Origin: Paenibacillus_E qinlingensis_A
GTDB lineage: Bacteria > Bacillota > Bacilli > Paenibacillales > NBRC-103111
Assembly (NCBI RefSeq): GCF_031455095.1
Contig: NZ_JAVDSB010000004.1
Coordinates: 503,175-567,174, forward strand
DNA length: 64,000 nucleotides
Direction: 5' to 3'
The position numbers and the translations under genes were made by a program. This document shows, one piece after another, positions 1 to 7,439 of the stretch. Position 1 is the first letter of the stretch; the number at the start of each line of letters is the position of its first letter. The notes under the pieces are model-generated. The model was not told where the DNA came from and searched no databases. It saw nothing but the letters and a program-made list of their open reading frames with translations.

Positions 1-116
1 TGAGAATCGTTCTTCCAAGTCATTTCTAATCGATTAAATATTTTTTCGGTTTGAACTAACTCAATTAAAATCGATTGTAGGGCAAACGCTTGGGAATTAA
101 TCGACAGTCTCTTTTT

Positions 117-162
117 TCGAGTTACGGCATCCAGTTGGCCGCGATTAACTGCTGTAACTCGA
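117..162. repeat. Inverted repeat in the left-end intergenic region
   Basis: Arms TCGAGTTAC (117-125) and GTAACTCGA (154-162) form a 9-bp perfect inverted repeat with a 28-nt spacer. The right arm runs into a further TAACTCGATTTTTAAGAG stretch. Similar TAACTCGA-T-rich strings occur in the tandem repeat near 32.5 kb, so this may be a dispersed intergenic family. I see no gene in positions 1-293. Confidence 0.55.
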
Positions 163-242
163 TTTTTAAGAGTTACTCATTGACGGTAGAAGCGTGCAAA
201 TCTTGGTCGCATCTCGTGTATGATTTTGACAGATGCACAAAG

Positions 243-290
243 AGAAGGCCTTCCCCCTCACCTCATTGAGTTGTGGGAAGCCCCTCTGGG
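243..290 (-). terminator. Probable terminator after lutR
   Basis: Read on the minus strand just after the lutR stop, GGCTTCCC and GGGAAGGCC can pair around an internal CTC/GAG stem, followed by a short pyrimidine tract (TTCTCTTT). The T-tract is weak, so efficiency is uncertain. Confidence 0.5.
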
Positions 291-293
291 TAT

Positions 294-1001
294 TCATATA
301 TATTTGATCAAAATACTTTCGACATGCTCCAAATGCTCGCGCATCGCCGCAGAGGCCAGCACGGGATCTCCGCTGACGATCGCTTCATAAATCACCTTAT
401 GTTCCTTCAGCAGCTTGACCGCTACTTCCTGATTCGCATAAAGCTCCGCACGGCGGATATCGCGAATCATCATTTCCATGGCGTTGCGGATGGACTCAAA
501 CGTTTGCTCCATAATGCTATTATGCGTCGCTTGAACGAGCAGCTGATGGAATCCGAGGTCGGTTCTTTCCCCTTCCGCATCATTGCCTACCGAACTCCCC
601 ATGTCTTGCATGATGCGCTGCAGCTGGGCTAAGTCCTCAGGCGTTCGTTTCCGTGCAGCAATGGATGCAATCGAAATCTCCAACGATTGCCGCACTTCCA
701 TGAGCTCCAAGAGCGTCGTCCGATTCATGCGAAGCGATGTCCACTCAGGGAGCGTCACCTCGGAGGGCGCATCGCGAATGACGCGGCTTGCTCCCCCCTG
801 TCGAATCTCGATGAGACCCATCGCCTTCAAGGCGCTGAGCGCTTCCCGCATCGTGGAGCGTCCGACGCCGAAGCGCTCGGACAGCTCCTTGGTGGAAGGG
901 AGCTTATCCCCCATTTTCAATTGTCCCTGCACAATCATCTCTTTGATCTGCTGGGCGATCTCATCATAGTGATTCTGTTTCTGCAGCTTCGTAACTTCCA
1001 T
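294..1001 (-). CDS. lutR: GntR-family transcriptional regulator, FadR subfamily (LutR-like)
   Basis: A 235-residue DNA-binding repressor. The N-terminal winged helix (about residues 10-75) carries the GntR signature, including KLPSTKELSERFGVGRSTMR and EALSALKAMGLIEIRQGG. The rest is the all-helical FadR-type effector domain (FCD). It lies 13 bp after lutC in the same direction, so it is probably the lactate-responsive repressor of this operon, as LutR is in Bacillus subtilis. The ATG at 1001 is preferred over the upstream in-frame ATG at 1061, because it has an AGAGG site at usual spacing and because the extension would read into lutC. The lactate effector is inferred from context. Confidence 0.85.
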   Translation of the reverse strand: MEVTKLQKQNHYDEIAQQIKEMIVQGQLKMGDKLPSTKELSERFGVGRSTMREALSALKAMGLIEIRQGGASRVIRDAPSEVTLPEWTSLRMNRTTLLELMEVRQSLEISIASIAARKRTPEDLAQLQRIMQDMGSSVGNDAEGERTDLGFHQLLVQATHNSIMEQTFESIRNAMEMMIRDIRRAELYANQEVAVKLLKEHKVIYEAIVSGDPVLASAAMREHLEHVESILIKYI

Positions 1002-1014
1002 AGGAGTACCTCTT

Positions 1015-1755
1015 CTATCCGATAAGTAGCACGTGCACAATCCCTGGACCGTGAACACCAATCGTCAAATCGTTCTCAATATCCGCCGAGCGGCTTGGAC
1101 CCGAGATGAAGTGAATGCCGGCAGGCAAATCTTGTCTTGCTATCTGATCGAGTGGGGCGAGTATCTCGCCTAATCTCGTTCGCAATCGTTCAATCGGCAG
1201 CAGGACGATCAAAGCCGTAGGGAGCAGGCTCACCGATCGGCCCTTCTCTTTCGATGATAACACAGTTAGCGATCCGGTGTAAGCCGCCGCATGATCAGCC
1301 ATAACAATGCCCAGATCCGCATTGGCTGCGCTCGCCTTCCAGTTGGTATCTTCATCGGTATTCCATACCGAGAAGTCAACCTCTGGAAGCGATTCGCTTA
1401 GCTCAAGCGCATGCAGCTCGGCTTGATCCTGGTGAATCACACGTTTGACACTTAACGTGTTGACGAGTTCTTGGATTTTAGCTTTGGCTTCATCCATCGA
1501 AGGGACCCTAACTACGTATCCGCCTGCGGCATGGAAGTTCGCCGTGAAGTTCTCTACGCGTTCTTCTGGGGACCAGTTGAACGCTTTCCAGCTATCCGAA
1601 GCGCCTTGGTAAGGATGCGCGGGCTTCTCGGTCACCCTCGGACGCCCCAGCTTGTTGGCGATGCCTTGGATGAAACGTTCTTGCTCCGCTAGGGATTGCT
1701 GATCCAGCACGTTCAGCTTCTCCTGCCACTCTGGCGTAATGTCTCGTTTAGCCAT
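1015..1755 (-). CDS. lutC: LutC/YkgG-type lactate utilization protein
   Basis: A 246-residue LUD-domain protein, the third subunit of the LutABC L-lactate oxidation system. The C-terminal half shows the family pattern, with DLGIVMADHAAAYTGSL, FISGPSRSADIENDLTIGVHGPG and a hydrophobic end. The start is the ATG at 1755, which has a GGGAGGA site at good spacing and overlaps the end of lutB by 8 bp, indicating translational coupling. An open extension to 1857 is only overlap with lutB. In the known system LutABC oxidises lactate to pyruvate through iron-sulfur centres in the cytoplasm. Confidence 0.9.
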   Translation of the reverse strand: MAKRDITPEWQEKLNVLDQQSLAEQERFIQGIANKLGRPRVTEKPAHPYQGASDSWKAFNWSPEERVENFTANFHAAGGYVVRVPSMDEAKAKIQELVNTLSVKRVIHQDQAELHALELSESLPEVDFSVWNTDEDTNWKASAANADLGIVMADHAAAYTGSLTVLSSKEKGRSVSLLPTALIVLLPIERLRTRLGEILAPLDQIARQDLPAGIHFISGPSRSADIENDLTIGVHGPGIVHVLLIG

Positions 1756-3268
1756 GATGATGTCCTCCCTTTGTGCCCCGCGCTGCCAAAGCCGCAGCCA
1801 TTCTTGCTTGGATCGCCGGATCAGCTTCAGTAAGCCCATGGCGAATTTCTTGCTCAAGCGTTTTCCAGCCTTCGCGGAACGATGCCTTCGGAAGGCTTGG
1901 TGTTACGCGATAGCTATTCCAGCCTTTGAGCGGTCCAACCTTCAGGCGGATGCCGCCATCGCGAACGACCAGCTTCTGGCCGATTCTGCCTAGCTTGAGC
2001 ACGGCGCTCATTCGCTTCGAGTTGCCCATCAACGCTGCAAAGCCCTTCATCCCCGCCGCCTCGACTTTATCGCCGTGGCCAGCTTCGACCTTGCGCCTGC
2101 GCAGCGACACCAACATGTCGTGCAAGGGAATCTTCACGGGGCATGCTTCATAGCAGGCGCCGCAAAGACTTGAAGCATTGGCGATGTCGTCCCACTCCGC
2201 CACATTTTTCTTGAGCGCTGGCGTGAGCACAGCGCCGATCGGTCCGCTGTACGTGCCCCCGTAGGCATGACCGCCGATATGGCGGTACACCGGGCACGCG
2301 TTCAAGCAGGCGCCGCAGCGGATGCAGTTCAGCAGCTCTTGGAACTCCGGATCGCCAAGTTGCTGCGAGCGACCGTTGTCCACGATGATGATATGCATCT
2401 CTTCCGGCCCATCGGCATCTGCGTCTCTTCTCGGACCTGTGATGCCGGACATGTATACGGTCAGTTTCTGACCTGTAGCTGAACGAGGAAGCAACGTTGC
2501 CATGACCTCGAGGTCTGACCAAGTAGGGATAATCCGCTCCATCCCCATCAACGTAATTTGCGTCTTGGGCACCGTCGTGACCATACGTGCGTTGCCTTCA
2601 TTTTCAAACAGGACCATCGATCCGCTCTCCGCAATGGCAAAGTTACAGCCCGTCATCCCGATGTCAGCTTCCAGGAATTTCTCTCTTAATTTCTTGCGCA
2701 CATAGCCAGCCAGAATCGTCGTGTCCGGGGCCAACGTCTCCCCTGCATCTTTCGATAAGAGCTCAGCGATTTGATATCTATTTTTATGAATAGCTGGAAT
2801 GATAATATGCGATGGGGTTTCATCCGCCAGCTGAATGATGTATTCGCCTAGATCGGTCTCGATCGCTTCAACGTTAATAGAGGCCAGCGCTTTATTCAAA
2901 TGCAGCTCCTCGGTCACCATCGACTTGGATTTCACAACCGATTTGGCCTGTTTGGCTGCGGCAATTTCCAGGGAAATTTTGACCGCGTGGGCATCGGTAT
3001 CCGCAAAATGCACATGAACCCCGTTCGCTCGCGCATTGTTCGCAAACGTCGTTAAGTAATAATCCAAATGCGCAATGGTATGCAGACGAATCTGCCTGCC
3101 GCGCTCACGCCAATCGTCCCAATTTCCGTGATCAGCCGCTGCTTTCAGCTTCCCGCCGCGCAGCCGCTCCGTCGTAAACTTGACCGCTTTGCGCAGAAAT
3201 TCATCGTTCAGCGCGATATCTGCCCGTTCCTTAACCGTTGTCGCTTTCCCCGTAGCTGTGTGGCTCAT
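1748..3268 (-). CDS. lutB: LutB, iron-sulfur lactate utilization protein
   Basis: A 506-residue cytoplasmic iron-sulfur protein of the LutABC complex. The N-terminal LUD domain is followed by a ferredoxin-like domain with two 4Fe-4S motifs: CIRCGACLNACPVYR at about residue 317, and CGACYEACPVKIP at about residue 366. The family motif GGHAYGGTYSGPIG lies between them. The start ATG at 3268 overlaps the lutA stop by 4 bp (ATGA), and lutC follows with an 8-bp overlap, so the three genes form a tightly coupled operon. Length and motif order match the family, and nothing appears broken. Confidence 0.95.
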   Translation of the reverse strand: MSHTATGKATTVKERADIALNDEFLRKAVKFTTERLRGGKLKAAADHGNWDDWRERGRQIRLHTIAHLDYYLTTFANNARANGVHVHFADTDAHAVKISLEIAAAKQAKSVVKSKSMVTEELHLNKALASINVEAIETDLGEYIIQLADETPSHIIIPAIHKNRYQIAELLSKDAGETLAPDTTILAGYVRKKLREKFLEADIGMTGCNFAIAESGSMVLFENEGNARMVTTVPKTQITLMGMERIIPTWSDLEVMATLLPRSATGQKLTVYMSGITGPRRDADADGPEEMHIIIVDNGRSQQLGDPEFQELLNCIRCGACLNACPVYRHIGGHAYGGTYSGPIGAVLTPALKKNVAEWDDIANASSLCGACYEACPVKIPLHDMLVSLRRRKVEAGHGDKVEAAGMKGFAALMGNSKRMSAVLKLGRIGQKLVVRDGGIRLKVGPLKGWNSYRVTPSLPKASFREGWKTLEQEIRHGLTEADPAIQARMAAALAARGTKGGHHHG

Positions 3269-3993
3269 GCGTGCTTCACTCCTTCATATAGCAGCTCAGC
3301 CAAATGCATCACTCTCACCGGCTCGTTGCGATAACGCAAATTCCCTGCAATATTCATCAAGCAGGCCAAATCCAACCCAACCAATACCTCGGCCTCGGTT
3401 TCCTTCACGTGGTCTACTTTCTCCTGCACCATGGCACCGGAAATATCCGCCATTTTCACAGAGAACGTCCCTCCGAATCCACAGCAATCCTCGGCAAAAG
3501 GCAGCGGAACCAACTCCAAATCTTTGACGCCTTGCAGCAGCGCAAGCGGCTCTTCCTTCACGCCGAGCAGCCTGCTTCCGTGGCAGGACGGATGATAGGT
3601 GACTTTATGTGGAAATACAGCACCCATGTCCTTAATATCGAGAACATTAACTAGGAACTGTGTAAATTCGTACGTTTTATTCTGAAGCTGTGTGGCTTTC
3701 TCCATCCACTCCGGCTCATCCTTAAACAAATTCGCGTAGTGATGAATCATATACGTGCAAGAGCCCGAAGGAGAAATCACAAAATCACTGTCCTCAAATG
3801 CGGTAAGAATGGTCTTCGCAGTTGCTCTCGCTTCATCCCAGTAACCGCTGTTATACGCAGGCTGCCCACAGCACGTTTGCACCTTCGGCAATTCGAGTAG
3901 AACACCGTAATGCCCTAGTAGTCGTGCAATCGCTTCGCCAACCTTTGGATATAATGCATCACTTAAACACGTAATAAATAAGGAAACCTTCAT
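3265..3993 (-). CDS. lutA: LutA, Fe-S oxidoreductase subunit (CCG-domain protein)
   Basis: A 242-residue protein with two cysteine-rich CCG domains, seen as TCCGQPAYNSG near residue 37 and EDCCGFGGTFSVK near residue 167. These ligate iron-sulfur clusters in LutA and in the GlpC/HdrB relatives. It opens the lut operon, ahead of lutB and lutC. The ATG at 3993 is chosen because the product then starts MKVSLFITCLSD, as LutA proteins do, with a GTGGGG stretch upstream. A GTG at 4005 is a possible longer start. A promoter should lie in 3994-4050 but none is convincing. Confidence 0.93.
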   Translation of the reverse strand: MKVSLFITCLSDALYPKVGEAIARLLGHYGVLLELPKVQTCCGQPAYNSGYWDEARATAKTILTAFEDSDFVISPSGSCTYMIHHYANLFKDEPEWMEKATQLQNKTYEFTQFLVNVLDIKDMGAVFPHKVTYHPSCHGSRLLGVKEEPLALLQGVKDLELVPLPFAEDCCGFGGTFSVKMADISGAMVQEKVDHVKETEAEVLVGLDLACLMNIAGNLRYRNEPVRVMHLAELLYEGVKHA

Positions 3994-4054
3994 GAGAAGC
4001 CCCACTTTCTTTCGTTAACTTATCAGGTTGTCAGACATGTTGAGTGTAGCATAA

Positions 4055-4077
4055 ACCCCCTCGTCTTGAGAAGGGGT
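4055..4077 (-). terminator. Probable terminator after the winged-helix gene
   Basis: ACCCC-CTC and GAG-AA-GGGGT can form a stem with a short loop. On the minus strand it is followed by GGTTTATG, giving a weak T-tract. It lies 12 nt beyond the stop of the gene ending at 4089 and also marks the upstream edge of the lut operon. Confidence 0.5.
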
Positions 4078-4088
4078 ATTTGCTTAAA

Positions 4089-5189
4089 TTACACAATACT
4101 CGAAAAAATAATTTCAGAGGTAGACGAATTCGCAGCTGCGAATTGAAGCATTCGAGCCCCCTCCTCAAACAGAGCATCTTGCTCTTGTTTCGAAAGCACC
4201 CGGAATGGTTCTATATGCAAAACAGTATGATCCCGCTTGCTGATCAGCTTCCAAGTTCCCGTTACGAAGCCGTCTACGAGAATAGTTGCCCGGATGATGC
4301 CATTCACCGTGAACACACGTTTGCGGTACGTCTCCTCCATAATCCGGCTGCGGTCCGCATAAGAGAGCAGCATATTATCGAACTCGCCGAGGAAGCGTGG
4401 TGCGGAAGGTGTATCGGCAGCAGGTCGAGGTGCATCCGGCAGATCGAATAATTCTTCGCCTCGTTCATTTTGGAAGGTGATTAGCTGTGGACGAAGGTTT
4501 TTTATCACTTCAAGGATACGAGTAAGTCCTGACCACATCTGGATATCCTTGACGGTAGCCGGTCCGAATGCGGCTAGATATCTCCGAATGAGCCATTCTG
4601 GCTCTAACGAAGAGGACAGCGGTTGGCCGAGCCATGCTTCAATTGAAGTATGTACCGCTTGTCCGCTTTCCCCCCAGATGCCTCGCGGTGGCAGTTGCAC
4701 TAACGGTACCTTATTCCGAACCAATCCCACGGCAGCCTCTGGATCGAGCCCTGACCATTGTTCGGATAGCCGTATGCCCAGTTCGTTCAAAGTCATTGGC
4801 TCCTTCTCGACCCACGATCTTCCTGCTACAGCAAGTGTTTCTTGGTCTATGCCATGAAGCTGCTTGCCGAAGGCTCCCTTCAAGCTGCGATCCATAACAG
4901 GCTGCAGTAACGGCCGCAGATGCAGGGCGTCATTAGCAGAAGCCAAGTGCAATGTCGATCGCATTAGCGCCATGCGGACAACCTGCTTACTCCGCAAAAG
5001 CTCAGACAGTTCTTCATGACGAAACCCGTCTATTCGCGACCACAAACTAAAGTAAGGTGCGTTTGGGGATTGCGCCTGCATCCCGACCAGCCTCTCGAGA
5101 GTCTCCAAGACAGGAAGCTTCACACGGGTAAGCAGCATTTGCCTTGCCAGCAGCGCACGATTTAATTCACGGTTCGTGAGTACCTTCAT
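4089..5189 (-). CDS. Winged-helix DNA-binding domain protein, AlkZ-like (HTH_42 family)
   Basis: A 366-residue protein of the HTH_42/YcaQ-AlkZ type. The sequence near the N-terminus, LERLVGMQAQSPNAPYFSLW, places glutamines at residues 38 and 40. In characterised AlkZ-type DNA glycosylases a Q-x-Q motif close to this position is catalytic. WLIRRYLAAFGPATVKDIQMW and the later LLSYADRSRIM and ATILVDGFVTGTWK segments are typical of the family. The ATG at 5189 has a GGGAG site; the in-frame ATG at 5204 does not. It stands alone. A role in removing bulky or crosslinked base lesions is possible but inferred. Confidence 0.75.
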   Translation of the reverse strand: MKVLTNRELNRALLARQMLLTRVKLPVLETLERLVGMQAQSPNAPYFSLWSRIDGFRHEELSELLRSKQVVRMALMRSTLHLASANDALHLRPLLQPVMDRSLKGAFGKQLHGIDQETLAVAGRSWVEKEPMTLNELGIRLSEQWSGLDPEAAVGLVRNKVPLVQLPPRGIWGESGQAVHTSIEAWLGQPLSSSLEPEWLIRRYLAAFGPATVKDIQMWSGLTRILEVIKNLRPQLITFQNERGEELFDLPDAPRPAADTPSAPRFLGEFDNMLLSYADRSRIMEETYRKRVFTVNGIIRATILVDGFVTGTWKLISKRDHTVLHIEPFRVLSKQEQDALFEEGARMLQFAAANSSTSEIIFSSIV

Positions 5190-5246
5190 CGTGATATCTC
5201 CCATCTAAATACGGTAGTTTTGCTTATCTTCCTATAATAAACGAAA

Positions 5247-5272
5247 CCCCCTGACAACACTATGTCAGGGGG
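5247..5272 (-). terminator. Rho-independent terminator after the sensor kinase gene
   Basis: CCCCCTGACA (5247-5256) and TGTCAGGGGG (5263-5272) form a perfect 10-bp stem with a 6-nt loop, followed on the minus strand by TTTCGTTTATT. It lies 23 bp after the stop of the kinase gene. Confidence 0.85.
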
Positions 5273-5294
5273 TATGTATTCAGAGTTGCGGCAC

Positions 5295-6674
5295 CTACAG
5301 CTTCCGCTGCCACGCCGGGAAACGAAGGGTCATCTTCGTCCATTGACCCAGCACGCTAGCAGGTGTAATCTCGCCGCCATGCTTCGTCACGATCCACTTC
5401 GCGATCGCGAGGCCTAGGCCCGTGCCACCCGTGCTGCTGCTGCGCGTCCGCGATTTGTCGCCGTGGTAGAAACGGTCAAAGATATGCGGCAGATCCTCTG
5501 CCGCAATGCCGACTCCAGTGTCTTCTACCACCAGCTCTACATCGTGGCCCTTCTTGCGGGCCACCACACGAATCGTGCCATCTGCGGGGGTGAACTTCAT
5601 GCTGTTGTCGAGCAGAATCACCAGTAGCTGGTGGATGCGCTCCACATCCCCTATCAGCTCAATCTCGCTCTCGACGTCCGTCTCCAGCTTCTGCCCCTTC
5701 AATTCAGCCAACGGCTCAAACTTCTGCACGACTTCGTGAATAACCTCCGATAGTTGCAAAGGCTTGAGCATGATTTCCTCTTGATTGGAATCCGCTCTCG
5801 CAAGCGTCAGCAGTTGTTCCGTCAAGCGGCCCATCCGCTTCGACTCCTCTAGCACGACAGACAGCGGCTCACTCATATGCAGGATCGATCGATCCGGATG
5901 CCGAAACGCAAGCTCTACATTCGCTCGAATAATGGATAACGGCATGCGCAGCTCATGCGAGGCATCTGCCACAAATTGCTGCTGTTTATCCCAGGATTCC
6001 TTGATCGGGCGCAGCGCTTGATTCGCTAGATACATACCTGCTAATACGGTTATAGCGCCGCCAACCACGATCCCGATGAGAATAAGCTTCAACAATTGCT
6101 TCAGCATATTTTGCTCAGAGTCAATGAGGCTGATGGCTTGAATCGCTACGATCTTGGTCGATGCCTCGCTAAAAAGTGAAGTAGGTGTGATACTGTCTAA
6201 TCCCTTCGCCTGGGAAATATCGGTCAACACCTTGAGATTCATCAGTTTCGGCTGCTCATATTGCACAGCATGAACGCGATAAGAATGATTATCGAGGCTC
6301 ACCGTCTGAGGCGCTGGAATCGATCGATACGGCTTGAAGGCATTCACCTCTTTCCGCATCGCAGCACCGCTTAAGATCGGATACGAATTTCCTTGATCAT
6401 CCCATAGCACCACAAACACGCGCGGATCGATCCCCTGAACTTGAATTAACGTCTTCTTGGTCGTGCCTTCCGCAGGTTCATCAGGCGACATGATTTGCGA
6501 TTTCGTGTAGAAGAACTGCGCATCCTGCTGGACTCGCTGCTGTAAGGATTCATCCACATTGGCATACAATTGATGGCGTAGTTCGGTATAGACGATCATG
6601 CCCAAACAGACGATGATGATGAAGAAAACAACAGCGTTCAACGTCGTTAGACGAATTCGGGTCTTTTTGAACAT
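5295..6674 (-). CDS. Membrane sensor histidine kinase
   Basis: A 459-residue two-component sensor. Membrane segments near residues 12-29 and 193-215 enclose a sensor region of about 160 residues outside the membrane. There is no obvious long HAMP linker. The phosphoacceptor box is DASHELRMPLSII, with His near residue 240. The N box is LLDNSMKF, G1 is DTGVGIA, and G2 is GTGLGLAIAK. The ATG at 6674 has an AAGGAGAA site at ideal spacing and overlaps the response regulator gene by 28 bp. The signal is unknown. It sits after a transporter-like operon, which may be its target. Confidence 0.92.
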   Translation of the reverse strand: MFKKTRIRLTTLNAVVFFIIIVCLGMIVYTELRHQLYANVDESLQQRVQQDAQFFYTKSQIMSPDEPAEGTTKKTLIQVQGIDPRVFVVLWDDQGNSYPILSGAAMRKEVNAFKPYRSIPAPQTVSLDNHSYRVHAVQYEQPKLMNLKVLTDISQAKGLDSITPTSLFSEASTKIVAIQAISLIDSEQNMLKQLLKLILIGIVVGGAITVLAGMYLANQALRPIKESWDKQQQFVADASHELRMPLSIIRANVELAFRHPDRSILHMSEPLSVVLEESKRMGRLTEQLLTLARADSNQEEIMLKPLQLSEVIHEVVQKFEPLAELKGQKLETDVESEIELIGDVERIHQLLVILLDNSMKFTPADGTIRVVARKKGHDVELVVEDTGVGIAAEDLPHIFDRFYHGDKSRTRSSSTGGTGLGLAIAKWIVTKHGGEITPASVLGQWTKMTLRFPAWQRKL

Positions 6675-7351
6675 ACAGCATTCTCCTTCAAAATATACCC
6701 GACATTCCGAATCGTATGGATCATGTGATCATAATCGTGCGGTTTCAGTTTTTTACGCAAATAGTAGACATACACGTCCACGACATTGGACCCTACATCG
6801 GAATCAAGTCCCCAGACACGAAGACAGATTTGCTCCCGCGTTAGAATTTGACCCCGATTCCGCAGCAAGTATTCGAGCAGCTCGAATTCCTTCAAAGTAA
6901 GCTCTAAAGGCCTTCCGGCAATAGCAACTTCCTTCGTTCTACTTATCAGTACTAGCTGATCATAAGATAGACGATCTTCGGTCTCGATTCCCCCGCGTCT
7001 ACGCAGTAAAGCCCGCACCCTGGCAAGTAATTCCGGTACGCCAAAAGGCTTCGTCATATAATCATCCGCACCTGAATCGAGTCCCTTCACCATATCCTCA
7101 ACGCTATCTCTTGCTGTGAGGAACAGGATTGGCGTCAGCACTTGCTTAGCCCGTAAGGTATGAACAATTTTGACACCATCCATCCCAGGCAGCATCCGAT
7201 CGAGCACCAACAAATCATAGATACCTTGCTCTGCCAAATAACAGCCCTCTTCACCGCAGGCAGTCGCATCCACTTGGTAGCCTTCTTCTACCAGCAAGGT
7301 TCGTATCGTTTGCAGCAACGGCAGCTCGTCTTCCACAACGAGTATTTTCAT
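6647..7351 (-). CDS. OmpR-family response regulator
   Basis: A 234-residue regulator. The receiver domain (1-115) has acidic residues VVEDE, phosphoacceptor Asp51 in LLVLDRMLPGMDG, and the conserved Lys in DDYMTKPFG. The C-terminal winged helix (about 130-225) has LTLKEFELLEYLLRNRG and VVDVYVYYLRKKL. It is co-transcribed with the kinase that follows and overlaps it. An 88-bp gap separates it from the transporter-like operon upstream, so it may have its own promoter as well as readthrough. Confidence 0.93.
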   Translation of the reverse strand: MKILVVEDELPLLQTIRTLLVEEGYQVDATACGEEGCYLAEQGIYDLLVLDRMLPGMDGVKIVHTLRAKQVLTPILFLTARDSVEDMVKGLDSGADDYMTKPFGVPELLARVRALLRRRGGIETEDRLSYDQLVLISRTKEVAIAGRPLELTLKEFELLEYLLRNRGQILTREQICLRVWGLDSDVGSNVVDVYVYYLRKKLKPHDYDHMIHTIRNVGYILKENAVCSKRPEFV

Positions 7352-7439
7352 CGACTTTCCTCCTAGTTGGTATCCGCAACCTCTCTCATGGTTTTAGTAT
7401 AAAAGGATTAGATGAATGCTAGCTTAAAAATAGCTGAGT

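Noticed and set aside
2148..2522. Minus-strand open frame inside lutB
   Set aside because: It is out of frame with lutB, has Arg/His-rich shadow composition and no family features.
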